Positions 43,230 to 51,216 of a stretch of DNA of 64,000 nucleotides are shown here, piece after piece. How positions within the stretch are numbered: position 1 is the stretch's first letter; every line of letters starts with the position of its first letter. Source of the stretch: Streptomyces typhae (GTDB lineage: Bacteria; Actinomycetota; Actinomycetes; Streptomycetales; Streptomycetaceae); the NCBI RefSeq assembly GCF_009755605.1, contig NZ_WPNZ01000030.1, positions 56,567 through 120,566 of the forward strand, given 5' to 3'. A program made the position numbers and the translations under genes. Under the pieces are notes generated by a model. That model ran no database searches, had not been told where the DNA came from, and worked only from the letters and a program-made list of their open reading frames with translations.

Positions 43230-43530
43230 CCTTGTGTAACGACCGGCCGGACATTCGCGTGCCAACGCAGATGACCGGCCCACAAGTGGAGGCTCCGATC
43301 TCCCACCTGGCTGCTCCTAGGGGCGGCGGGTCACCGGTCAGGCGGTCGCCGCAGCGCGGCGGACCGTCGGATGTGCGCCCCGCGATCACCGCGGAGGTGC
43401 TCCGGTAAGTGTATGGAGCCCCTTCAGTGATCGGTCGGGGCATTTTTTGTGTTCCGGCGCCGTTGGTCGTCACAACAGACGTAACGCGGCTGTCCGCCAG
43501 ACCGTCGCGTGGTGCTACCGAGGAGGATCC
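43230..43530 (+). promoter_or_regulatory. Long structured leader of infC-rpmI-rplT
   Basis: The 358-base gap from the DUF1844 start to infC contains no gene. It has several potential stems: GTGGAG...CTCCCAC near 43285-43305, GGCGG..CCGCC-type stems at 43340-43370, and GATCACCGCGGAGGTG. A terminator-like hairpin with T tract at 43418-43448 follows, then the ribosome site AGGAGG at 43521-43526. This arrangement fits transcription attenuation of the translation operon, possibly by L20 or IF3. Confidence 0.6.
43418..43448 (+). terminator. Intrinsic terminator/attenuator upstream of infC
   Basis: GCCCC (43418-43422) pairs with GGGGC (43437-43441), followed by A and six T (43443-43448). A real T tract is rare in this GC-rich genome, and the hairpin lies 83 bases before the infC start, inside the leader. 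Confidence 0.65.
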
Positions 43531-44190
43531 ATCAGCGCCGAGCCCCGCATCAACGACCGGATTCGCGTTCCCGAGGTGCGACTTGTCGGCCCCAGCGGCG
43601 AGCAGGTCGGGATTGTTCCGCTTGCCAAGGCCCTGGAGCTTGCGCAGGAGTACGACCTCGACCTGGTCGAGGTCGCGGCGAACGCCCGTCCGCCCGTGTG
43701 CAAGCTCATGGACTACGGGAAGTTCAAGTACGAGTCGGCCATGAAGGCCCGTGAGGCGCGCAAGAACCAGGCGCACACGGTCATCAAGGAGATGAAGCTC
43801 CGGCCGAAGATCGACCCGCACGACTACGACACCAAGAAGGGTCACGTCGTCCGGTTCCTCAAGCAGGGCGACAAGGTCAAGATCACGATCATGTTCCGTG
43901 GTCGCGAGCAGTCCCGTCCGGAGCTCGGCTTCCGGCTGCTGCAGCGGCTCGCGGAGGACGTCCAGGAGCTCGGGTTCATCGAGTCGAACCCCAAGCAGGA
44001 CGGCCGCAACATGATCATGGTCCTCGGTCCGCACAAGAAGAAGACCGAGGCGATGGCCGAGGCCCGTGAGGCCCAGGCGGCTCGCAAGGCTGACGCGAAG
44101 GCCAATCCGGGCCGCTCGCAGAACGCCGCCGAGGAGGAGCTTTCCGAAGCCCCCGTCGAGGCCCCGGCCGAGGCTTCCGCCGAGGCCTGA
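43531..44190 (+). CDS. infC: Translation initiation factor IF-3, ATC start
   Basis: IF3 binds the 30S subunit and proofreads start-codon selection. The 219-residue product begins at the non-standard codon ATC (43531-43533), four bases after AGGAGG. The mature sequence SAEPRINDRIRVPEVRLVGPSG starts where IF3 proteins normally do. The open frame back to 43447 has no ribosome site and crosses the attenuator. IF3 itself discriminates against such codons, the classic autoregulation known from E. coli infC (ATT). The two IF3 domains are joined by the usual lysine-rich linker. A 45-residue Ala/Glu-rich C-terminal tail is actinobacterial. Confidence 0.95.
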   Translation: MSAEPRINDRIRVPEVRLVGPSGEQVGIVPLAKALELAQEYDLDLVEVAANARPPVCKLMDYGKFKYESAMKAREARKNQAHTVIKEMKLRPKIDPHDYDTKKGHVVRFLKQGDKVKITIMFRGREQSRPELGFRLLQRLAEDVQELGFIESNPKQDGRNMIMVLGPHKKKTEAMAEAREAQAARKADAKANPGRSQNAAEEELSEAPVEAPAEASAEA

Positions 44191-44296
44191 TCCACGGACG
44201 CGAGTCCAGGGATCGCAACCGACACACATGACGCTCCCGGGTGCCCGGTTCCACGACCGGGCATCGGAGTGCCACCGACGAGGAGAGAACGGCGCT

Positions 44297-44491
44297 ATGC
44301 CGAAGAACAAGACGCACAGCGGTGCCAGCAAGCGCTTCAAGGTCACCGGCTCCGGCAAGGTGCTCCGCGAGCGCGCCGGCAAGCGCCACCTGCTCGAGCA
44401 CAAGTCGTCCCGTCTGACGCGTCGCCTCACCGGCAACGCCGAGATGGCCCCGGGCGACGCCAAGAAGATCAAGAAGCTTCTCGGCAAGTGA
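44297..44491 (+). CDS. rpmI: 50S ribosomal protein L35
   Basis: This 64-residue, strongly basic L35 (MPKNKTHSGASKRFKVTGSGK; HKSSRLTRRLTGNAEMAPGDA) has full family length. The ATG at 44297 is preceded by GAGGAGAGAAC. It lies 106 bases after infC in the conserved infC-rpmI-rplT order. The longer upstream frame runs through infC in another frame and is spurious. Confidence 0.97.
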   Translation: MPKNKTHSGASKRFKVTGSGKVLRERAGKRHLLEHKSSRLTRRLTGNAEMAPGDAKKIKKLLGK

Positions 44492-44586
44492 CGTACCGGC
44501 GCGCGAGCGCCGTACGTCAGGACCGGGACCCATACGTTTCCGGGCCGCGTGAGGAACACCGCGGCCCCGCTACAAGGAGTTAACAA

Positions 44587-44970
44587 GTGGCACGCGTCAA
44601 GCGGGCAGTCAACGCCCACAAGAAGCGTCGGGCGATCCTCGAGCAGGCCAGCGGCTACCGCGGCCAGCGGTCGCGCCTGTACCGCAAGGCGAAGGAGCAG
44701 GTCACCCACTCCCTCGTCTACAACTACAACGACCGCAAGAAGCGCAAGGGCGACTTCCGTCAGCTGTGGATCCAGCGCATCAACGCCGCTGCCCGCGCCA
44801 ACGGCATCACCTACAACCGCTTCATCCAGGGTCTGAAGGCCGCCAACATCGAGGTGGACCGCAAGATCCTCGCCGAGCTGGCCGTGAACGACGCCAACGC
44901 GTTCGCCGCTCTGGTCGAGGTCGCGCAGAAGGCGCTGCCGTCCGACGTCAACGCCCCCAAGGCTGCCTGA
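44587..44970 (+). CDS. rplT: 50S ribosomal protein L20
   Basis: This 127-residue L20 (MARVKRAVNAHKKRRAILEQASGYRGQRS; DFRQLWIQRINAAARANG) has the long basic N-terminal helix and the globular C-terminal domain that in other bacteria binds the operon leader for autoregulation. GTG start with AAGGAG seven bases upstream. A strong terminator follows. Confidence 0.98.
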   Translation: MARVKRAVNAHKKRRAILEQASGYRGQRSRLYRKAKEQVTHSLVYNYNDRKKRKGDFRQLWIQRINAAARANGITYNRFIQGLKAANIEVDRKILAELAVNDANAFAALVEVAQKALPSDVNAPKAA

Positions 44971-44991
44971 CGTCGCACTGAGCCGAGCGAT

Positions 44992-45033
44992 GTGAGTGGA
45001 CCCGTAGGCCCGGTGGCCTACGGGTCCACTCAC
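44992..45033. terminator. Terminator of infC-rpmI-rplT
   Basis: A perfect 19-bp stem (44992-45010 with 45015-45033) with loop CGGT is followed by GTTT, 22 bases after rplT. Confidence 0.9.
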
Positions 45034-45070
45034 GTTTACGTCCCCTCTCCCGAACTCTGAAAGCGACTCG

Positions 45071-45928
45071 ATGGCACACGGTCCCGAACTGATTTCCCCG
45101 CGTTCGCCGCGCGTCAGCGCCGCCCGGCGGCTCGGCAGGCGGAACTTCCGCGGCAAGGAGCGGCTGTTCCTCGCCGAGGGCCCGCAGGCCGTGCGGGAGG
45201 GCGCGGGACACCGCGGGGGCGGGCAGCCCACGCTTGTGGAGCTGTTCGCGACCGTCGAGGCGGCCGAGCGGTACGCCGACATCGTGGGCGCGGCCCGGGA
45301 CGCCGGGGCCCGGGTGCACCTGGCCGACGAGAGCGTCATCGCCGACATCTCCACCACCGTCACCCCGCAGGGGCTCGTCGGGGTCTGCCGGTTCCTCGAC
45401 GTGCCGTTCGAGGAGATCCTGGCCGGCCGGCCCAAACTGGTCGCCGTGCTCGCACATGTGCGCGACCCCGGGAACGCCGGCACCGTGCTGCGGTGCGCCG
45501 ACGCCGCGGGCGCCGACGCCGTGGTGCTCACCGACGCCTCCGTCGACCTGTACAACCCGAAGGCCGTGCGCGCCTCGGTCGGCTCGCACTTCCATCTGCC
45601 GGTCGCCGTGGGCGTGCCCGTCGAGGACGCCGTACGCGGCCTCAAAGGCGCGGGCGTGCGGGTCCTCGCCGCCGATGGCGCGGGCGACGACGACCTCGAC
45701 GCCGAGCTGGACCAGGGCACCATGGGCACCGAGACCGCCTGGATCTTCGGCAACGAGGCCTGGGGCCTGCCGGAGGAGACCCGCGCACTCGCGGACGCGG
45801 TGGTGCGCGTTCCGATCCATGGGAGCGCCGAGAGTCTGAACCTCGCGACCGCGGCGGCCGTGTGCCTCTATGCCTCCGCCCGTGCACAGCGCGCCGCCGG
45901 AGGGTGCCGCTCCGTCACCCCCGGCTAG
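45071..45928 (+). CDS. SpoU/TrmH-family RNA 2'-O-methyltransferase
   Basis: This 285-residue SAM-dependent methyltransferase of the SPOUT class has an N-terminal substrate-binding domain (RRNFRGKERLFLAEGPQAVREG) and the SpoU motifs HVRDPGNAGTVLRCADAAGADAV (motif 1), IFGNEAWGLP (motif 2) and SLNLATAAAVCLY (motif 3) forming the trefoil knot. It modifies rRNA or tRNA ribose. In the same block as translation genes. The avilamycin/thiostrepton-resistance-type subfamily is possible, but the target is unproven. Confidence 0.92.
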   Translation: MAHGPELISPRSPRVSAARRLGRRNFRGKERLFLAEGPQAVREGAGHRGGGQPTLVELFATVEAAERYADIVGAARDAGARVHLADESVIADISTTVTPQGLVGVCRFLDVPFEEILAGRPKLVAVLAHVRDPGNAGTVLRCADAAGADAVVLTDASVDLYNPKAVRASVGSHFHLPVAVGVPVEDAVRGLKGAGVRVLAADGAGDDDLDAELDQGTMGTETAWIFGNEAWGLPEETRALADAVVRVPIHGSAESLNLATAAAVCLYASARAQRAAGGCRSVTPG

Positions 45929-45986
45929 TAGTGTGTCGGGCTCACAGGCCCACTGCGCCAGGCCCGAGAGGCGGGGATAAGGGGAC

Positions 45987-47135
45987 ATGAGCGTCGGCAC
46001 GAGCAGACCACCGGGAGTACGGGACATCCTGTGCCCTCCCGCGGGCCCCGCAGGGCCGGCGGACGCCGGCCCCGGCGAGCTCGGCATCGACCCGGACGAC
46101 CTGCCCGACGGGCTCGTCGTCGCCGACGAGACCGGGCGCGTCATCTGCTTCAACGCGGCCGCGGCCCGCATCACCGCCGTCCGCGCCGCCGACGCCCTCG
46201 GCACTCCCATCGAGCGCGCCCTGCCCCTGGAGGACCTCGAAGGGCGCCGCTGGTGGCAGATCACCGACCCCTACAACGGACTCGCCATCCGCGTCGCCCA
46301 GCCCGAGCGGAACCTGCTCCTGCCCGGCGGCCGCGAGGTCCTCGTGTCCGCGCGCTACGTCCGCACCCGCCCCACCGGGCCGCTGCGCCGCCTCGTCGTC
46401 TCCCTGCGCGACACCGAGGCCCGGCGCCGCACGGAGCGCAGCCACGCCGAGCTGATCGCCACCGTCGCCCATGAGCTGCGCTCGCCGCTGACGTCCGTCA
46501 AGGGGTTCACGGCGACGCTCCTCGCCAAGTGGGAACGGTTCACCGACGACCAGAAGCGGCTGATGCTGGAGACCGTGGACGCGGACGCCAACCGCGTCAC
46601 CCGGCTGATCGCCGAGCTGCTCGACATCTCCCGGATCGACTCCGGGCGCCTGGAGCTGCGCCGCCAGCCCGTCGACATCGGCGCGGCCGTCGGGCGGCAC
46701 ATCCAGGCCCATGTCGCCGCCGGGCAGGAGGCGGACCGCTTCCTGGTGCGGGTGCAGCAGCCGCTGCCCGACCTCTGGGCGGATCCGGACAAGATCGACC
46801 AGGTGCTCAGCAATCTGCTGGAAAACGCCGTGCGTCACGGTGAGGGAACGGTCACCATTGACGTGGCGCCCTCGCCGTCCCTGCGCGTGCGGGGAGCGAC
46901 CGACACCGCGGTCACCGTCAGCGACGAGGGATCCGGTATTCCGGAGGAGTCGATGGGCCGCGTCTTCACCCGCTTCTGGCGGGGCAGCAAACGCGGCGGG
47001 ACGGGACTGGGGTTGTACATCGTCAAGGGCATCGTCGAAGCGCACGGCGGCACGATCACCGTGGGCCGCGCGGCGGGCGGCGGCGCCCAGTTCCGATTTA
47101 CGTTGCCCGTGGGGGCTCCGGCGTATCTGCAGTGA
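45987..47135 (+). CDS. Cytosolic PAS-domain sensor histidine kinase, orphan
   Basis: This 382-residue histidine kinase has no membrane segment. A PAS-like domain (about 38-145; DLPDGLVVADETGRVICFNAAAARI) precedes the HisKA helix with phospho-acceptor His162 (ATVAHELRSPLTS). The catalytic domain has N box LSNLLENAVRHG, G1 VSDEGSGIP, F box FTRFWRG and G2 GGTGLGLYIV. All catalytic motifs are intact. No response-regulator gene adjoins it, so it is an orphan kinase acting on a partner elsewhere. It lies between the methyltransferase and pheS. Confidence 0.9.
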   Translation: MSVGTSRPPGVRDILCPPAGPAGPADAGPGELGIDPDDLPDGLVVADETGRVICFNAAAARITAVRAADALGTPIERALPLEDLEGRRWWQITDPYNGLAIRVAQPERNLLLPGGREVLVSARYVRTRPTGPLRRLVVSLRDTEARRRTERSHAELIATVAHELRSPLTSVKGFTATLLAKWERFTDDQKRLMLETVDADANRVTRLIAELLDISRIDSGRLELRRQPVDIGAAVGRHIQAHVAAGQEADRFLVRVQQPLPDLWADPDKIDQVLSNLLENAVRHGEGTVTIDVAPSPSLRVRGATDTAVTVSDEGSGIPEESMGRVFTRFWRGSKRGGTGLGLYIVKGIVEAHGGTITVGRAAGGGAQFRFTLPVGAPAYLQ

Positions 47136-47182
47136 TCACGCCCTGAGCGGCCCGCGGGCTCATCCGTACCTCACCACCCCGT

Positions 47183-47188
47183 TAGACT
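47183..47188 (+). promoter_or_regulatory. Likely -10 box of pheST
   Basis: TAGACT in CGTTAGACTCGG is the best -10 candidate upstream of pheS and gives a leader of about 100 bases with a GTCCCC...GGGGAC pairing possibility. I see no Phe-rich leader peptide or T-box motif. Confidence 0.45.
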
Positions 47189-47295
47189 CGGTCGTTGGCA
47201 CCTTTGTGTCCCCATCCTCGGGACGATCTCAGGACCAGTCGTCTCCGACTCGTCGACGGGGACCATCCGCCAGCCAACCGGAAGCACGGGAAGAG

Positions 47296-48438
47296 ATGTC
47301 GGCACCGAACAAGTCGTACGACCCTGTCGAGGTCGAGGCACTGAAACCTGAAGTGATCGAGCGCATGCGGGACGAGGCGCTCGCCGCCTTCGCGGCCGCC
47401 GCCGACCTCGACCGGCTCCAGGAGGCGAAGACCGCCCACACCGGCGGCACCTCGCCGCTCGCCCTGGCCAACCGGGAGATCGGCGCGCTGCCGCCGCAGG
47501 CCAAGGCCGACGCGGGCAAGCGCGTGGGCATGGCCCGCGGCGCCGTGAACAAGGCCCTGGCCGCCCGCCAGGCCGAGCTGGAGGCCGAGCGGGACGCGCG
47601 CGTCCTGGTCGAGGAGGCCGTGGACGTCACGCTGCCCCACGACCGCGTACCGGCCGGTGCCAGGCACCCGCTGACCACGCTGTCGGAGCGCATCGAGGAC
47701 ATCTTCGTGGCCATGGGCTACGCGGTCGCCGAGGGCCCCGAGGTCGAGGCGGAGTGGTTCAACTTCGACGCCCTGAACATCGGCCCCGACCACCCCGCCC
47801 GCGGCGAGCAGGACACCTTCTTCGTCGAGGGCGCCGACGCCGCGTCCGACGGCGGCTCCGCCGCGGACTCCGGTGTCGTCCTGCGCACCCACACGTCGCC
47901 CGTGCAGATCCGCTCGCTCATCGACCGCGAGCCCCCGGTGTACGTGATCTGCCCCGGCCGCGTGTACCGCACCGACGAGCTGGACGCCACCCACACCCCG
48001 GTCTTCCACCAGGTCGAGCTGCTCGCCGTGGACGAGGGCCTGACCATGGCCGACCTCAAGGGCACCCTCGACCACATGGTGCAGGAGCTGTTCGGCGGCG
48101 AGGGCATGAAGACCCGGCTGCGGCCGAACTTCTTCCCCTTCACCGAGCCGTCCGCCGAGATGGACATGGTCTGCTACGTGTGCCGTGGCGAGTCCGTCGG
48201 CAACCCCGACCGCCCCTGCCGGACCTGCTCCTCCGAGGGCTGGATCGAGCTCGGCGGCTGCGGCATGGTCAACCCCAAGGTCCTGACGGCCTGCGGTGTG
48301 GACCCCGAGAAGTACAGCGGGTTCGCCTTCGGGTTCGGCATCGAGCGGATGCTGATGTTCCGCCACAACGTAGAAGACATGCGAGACATGGTCGAGGGTG
48401 ACGTGCGCTTCACCCGGCCGTTCGGGATGGAGATCTGA
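47296..48438 (+). CDS. pheS: Phenylalanyl-tRNA synthetase alpha subunit
   Basis: The alpha subunit of the (alpha-beta)2 enzyme charges tRNA-Phe. The 380-residue product has the N-terminal coiled-coil arm (about 1-95) and the class II core: motif 2 around CPGRVYRTDELDATHTPVFHQVE and motif 3 FGFGIERMLMFRH. A CYVCRGES...CRTCSSEGW cysteine cluster near residues 295-315 suggests a zinc-like insert, which explains the extra length. ATG 47296 follows GGGAAGAG; an in-frame GTG at 47206 could add 30 residues. pheT begins in the stop codon (TGATG). Confidence 0.97.
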   Translation: MSAPNKSYDPVEVEALKPEVIERMRDEALAAFAAAADLDRLQEAKTAHTGGTSPLALANREIGALPPQAKADAGKRVGMARGAVNKALAARQAELEAERDARVLVEEAVDVTLPHDRVPAGARHPLTTLSERIEDIFVAMGYAVAEGPEVEAEWFNFDALNIGPDHPARGEQDTFFVEGADAASDGGSAADSGVVLRTHTSPVQIRSLIDREPPVYVICPGRVYRTDELDATHTPVFHQVELLAVDEGLTMADLKGTLDHMVQELFGGEGMKTRLRPNFFPFTEPSAEMDMVCYVCRGESVGNPDRPCRTCSSEGWIELGGCGMVNPKVLTACGVDPEKYSGFAFGFGIERMLMFRHNVEDMRDMVEGDVRFTRPFGMEI

Positions 48439-51005
48439 TGCGGGTCCCGCTTTCCTGGCTGCGGGAGTATGTCGACCTCCCCGCCACCGAGACCGGCCGC
48501 GACGTGCAGGCCAAGCTCGTCTCGGCAGGTCTCGAGGTGGAGACCGTCGAACAGCTCGGCGCGGGCCTCAAGGGCCCCCTCGTCGTCGGCAAGGTCCTCA
48601 CCATCGAGGAGCTGGAGGGCTTCAAGAAGCCCATCCGCTTCTGCACCGTCGACGTCGGCACGGCCAACGGCACCGGTGAGCCGCAGGAGATCGTCTGCGG
48701 CGCCCGGAACTTCGCCGTCGGCGACAAGGTCGTCGTGGTCCTGCCCGGCGCGGTCCTGCCCGGCGGCTTCGCGATCGCCGCGCGCAAGACGTACGGCAAG
48801 ACCTCGCACGGCATGATCTGCTCCGGCGACGAGCTGGGCATGGGCGACTCCACCGCGCTGGGCGGCGACGGCATCATCGTCCTGCCGCCCGAGCACGAGG
48901 CGGGCACCGACGCCGTCGAGCTGCTCGAACTGGTCGACGAGGTCCTTGACATCGCCGTCACGCCCGACCGCGGCTACTGCCTGTCGATGCGCGGCGTGGC
49001 CCGTGAGACCGCCACCGCCTACGGCCTGCCGCTGCGCGACCCGGCGCTGCTCGACGTACCGGCGCCGAACTCCTTCGGCTACCCGGTGCGGATCAGCGAC
49101 CCGGCAGGCTGCGACCGCTTCACCGCCCGCACCGTCACCGGCCTCCGCCCCGACGCCCGCTCGCCCCTCTGGCTGCTGCGCCGCCTGCAGAAGGCGGGTA
49201 TGCGCCCGATCTCGCTGGCCGTCGACATCACCAACTACGTGATGCTGGAGCTCGGCCAGCCCCTGCACGCCTACGACCGCTCCCGCGTCCAGGGCACCAT
49301 CGGCGTGCGCCGGGCCGAGCAGGGCGAGAAGTTCACCACCCTCGACGGCGCCAAGCGCGTCCTCGACGCCGAGGACCTGGTGATCACCGACGACCGGGGT
49401 GCCATCGGCCTCGCGGGCGTCATGGGCGGCGCCAACACCGAGATCGCCGACACCGTCGTCGACGCCGCGTCCGGCGAGGCCCAGGGGACCACGGACGTGG
49501 TCATCGAGGCCGCGCACTTCGACCCGGTCGCCGTGGCCCGCACCGCGCGCCGCCACAAGCTGTCCTCGGAGGCGGCCAGGCGCTTCGAGCGCGGCGTCGA
49601 CCCGCAGGCCGCGTCCGCCGCCGCGCAGCGCACCGTCGACCTCCTCGTGCTGCTCGCGGGCGGCACCGCCGAGGCCGGGGTCACGGAGGTCATCGCGCCC
49701 TCCGCGCCGCACACCATCACGATGCCCGCCGACCACCCGGACAGGGTCGCCGGAGTCGCCTACGGCCGCGAGACGGTCGTACGCCGCCTCCAGCAGGTCG
49801 GCTGCGACGTGTACGGCCAGGACTCCCTGACCGTCACGGTGCCGTCGTGGCGGCCCGACCTCGCCGAGATCAACGACCTCGCCGAGGAGGTCATCCGCCT
49901 GGAGGGGTACGAGAACCTCCCCTCGACCCTGCCCAAGCCCCCCGCCGGACGCGGTCTGTCCGGGCGGCAGCGGCTGCACCGGCGCGTGGGCCGCGCGCTC
50001 GCGGGCGCCGGTTACGTCGAGGCGCCGACCTACCCGTTCGTCGCCGAGCAGGTCTTCGACCAGCTCGGCCTCGACGCGGACGACCCGAACCGCCGTGTCG
50101 TCAAGCTCGTCAACCCGCTGTCCGACGAGGAGCCCGCGCTCCGTACGACGCTGCTTCCGGGCCTGCTCGCCACGCTGCGCCGCAACGACGGCCGCGGCAG
50201 CCACGACCTGGCGCTGTTCGAGACCGGCCTGGTCTTCCACCCGGCCGCGGAGGGGACCGCCCTCGCCTCGGCCCCGCCGGTCGACCGCCGTCCCACGGAC
50301 GAGGAGCTCGCGGCGCTCGACGCGACCCTGCCCGAGCAGCCCCGGCACGTCGCGGCCGTCCTCACCGGCGCCCGTGAGCAGGCCGGATGGTGGGGCAAGG
50401 GCCGCCCGTCGGACTGGGCGGACGCCGTCGAGGCGGCGCGCACGGTGGCCCGCGAGGCAGGCGCCGAACTCATCGTCCAGCAGGGCCAGTACGGTCCCTG
50501 GCACCCTGGTCGCTGCGCCGAGCTGAGCGTGTACCTCGAATCCGCCGAGGCCGCCGACGGCAGCCGCGGCGACATCGTGCCCGTCGGCCACGCCGGCGAG
50601 CTGCACCCGCGCGTCATCAAGGCGCTCGGCCTGCCCGCCCGTACCTGCGCCATGGAGCTGAACCTCGACGTCCTCGCCGAGGCCGGCGAGGGCGTGGTGC
50701 GGGCGCCGCGGATCTCCACCTTCCCGGTGGCCACGCAGGACGTCGCGCTCGTCGTGGACCAGGACGTGCCCGCGGCCGTCGTCGAGGCGTATCTGCGCGA
50801 CGGCGCCGGTGAACTCCTGGAGGGCATCCGCCTGTTCGACGTGTTCACCGGTGAACAGCTCGGCGAGGGCAAGAAGTCGCTCGCGTACGCGCTGCGCTTC
50901 CGTGCCGCCGACCGCACGCTGACCGTCGAGGAGGCCTCCGCGGCGCGTGACGCGGCCGTGGCGCGGGCCGCCGAGACGACCGGGGCGGTGCTGCGCGGGG
51001 CCTAG
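48438..51005 (+). CDS. pheT: Phenylalanyl-tRNA synthetase beta subunit
   Basis: This 855-residue beta subunit follows in the expected domain order: N-terminal B1 and tRNA-binding EMAP-like domain (about 40-155), B3/B4 domain with editing site (about 210-385), B5 (about 410-480), the inactive class II-like B6/B7 core, and the C-terminal anticodon-binding ferredoxin-fold domain (APRISTFPVATQDVALVVDQDV...). Full family length. It overlaps the pheS stop by one base, which ensures equal synthesis. Confidence 0.97.
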   Translation: MRVPLSWLREYVDLPATETGRDVQAKLVSAGLEVETVEQLGAGLKGPLVVGKVLTIEELEGFKKPIRFCTVDVGTANGTGEPQEIVCGARNFAVGDKVVVVLPGAVLPGGFAIAARKTYGKTSHGMICSGDELGMGDSTALGGDGIIVLPPEHEAGTDAVELLELVDEVLDIAVTPDRGYCLSMRGVARETATAYGLPLRDPALLDVPAPNSFGYPVRISDPAGCDRFTARTVTGLRPDARSPLWLLRRLQKAGMRPISLAVDITNYVMLELGQPLHAYDRSRVQGTIGVRRAEQGEKFTTLDGAKRVLDAEDLVITDDRGAIGLAGVMGGANTEIADTVVDAASGEAQGTTDVVIEAAHFDPVAVARTARRHKLSSEAARRFERGVDPQAASAAAQRTVDLLVLLAGGTAEAGVTEVIAPSAPHTITMPADHPDRVAGVAYGRETVVRRLQQVGCDVYGQDSLTVTVPSWRPDLAEINDLAEEVIRLEGYENLPSTLPKPPAGRGLSGRQRLHRRVGRALAGAGYVEAPTYPFVAEQVFDQLGLDADDPNRRVVKLVNPLSDEEPALRTTLLPGLLATLRRNDGRGSHDLALFETGLVFHPAAEGTALASAPPVDRRPTDEELAALDATLPEQPRHVAAVLTGAREQAGWWGKGRPSDWADAVEAARTVAREAGAELIVQQGQYGPWHPGRCAELSVYLESAEAADGSRGDIVPVGHAGELHPRVIKALGLPARTCAMELNLDVLAEAGEGVVRAPRISTFPVATQDVALVVDQDVPAAVVEAYLRDGAGELLEGIRLFDVFTGEQLGEGKKSLAYALRFRAADRTLTVEEASAARDAAVARAAETTGAVLRGA

Positions 51006-51012
51006 GGCCTGT

Positions 51013-51085
51013 GCCCGCGGGTGCACCGCGGGCGTGCAGAAGCGCAGGTGAGGGGCGTATCCGTGAAAGCGGATGCGCCCCTCAC
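51013..51085. terminator. Double hairpin terminator after pheT
   Basis: The first stem GCCCGCGG/CCGCGGGC (51013-51033) is followed by a 16-bp stem with one G-U pair (51048-51063 with 51070-51085). A CACTCATTTGAGTG dyad overlaps the end. Confidence 0.75.
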
Positions 51086-51216
51086 TCATTTGAGTGACAA
51101 CATCCCATGATCTGACCCGATCCGGCCATGCGGTCGACAGAATCATCTCGGCCGCAGGGACCGGCCCGCACCGGCCGGGTCCCGCACGCTGAACCCGGGC
51201 TTAGGGAGCCGTCGGC

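Noticed and set aside
43447..43530. Extended infC starting at the ATG-like codon near 43447
   Set aside because: No ribosome site, not conserved in IF3 proteins, and it would start at the T tract of the attenuator.
48174..51146. 990-residue minus-strand frame antisense to pheT
   Set aside because: PheT is unmistakable on the plus strand; the antisense frame is a codon-bias shadow.
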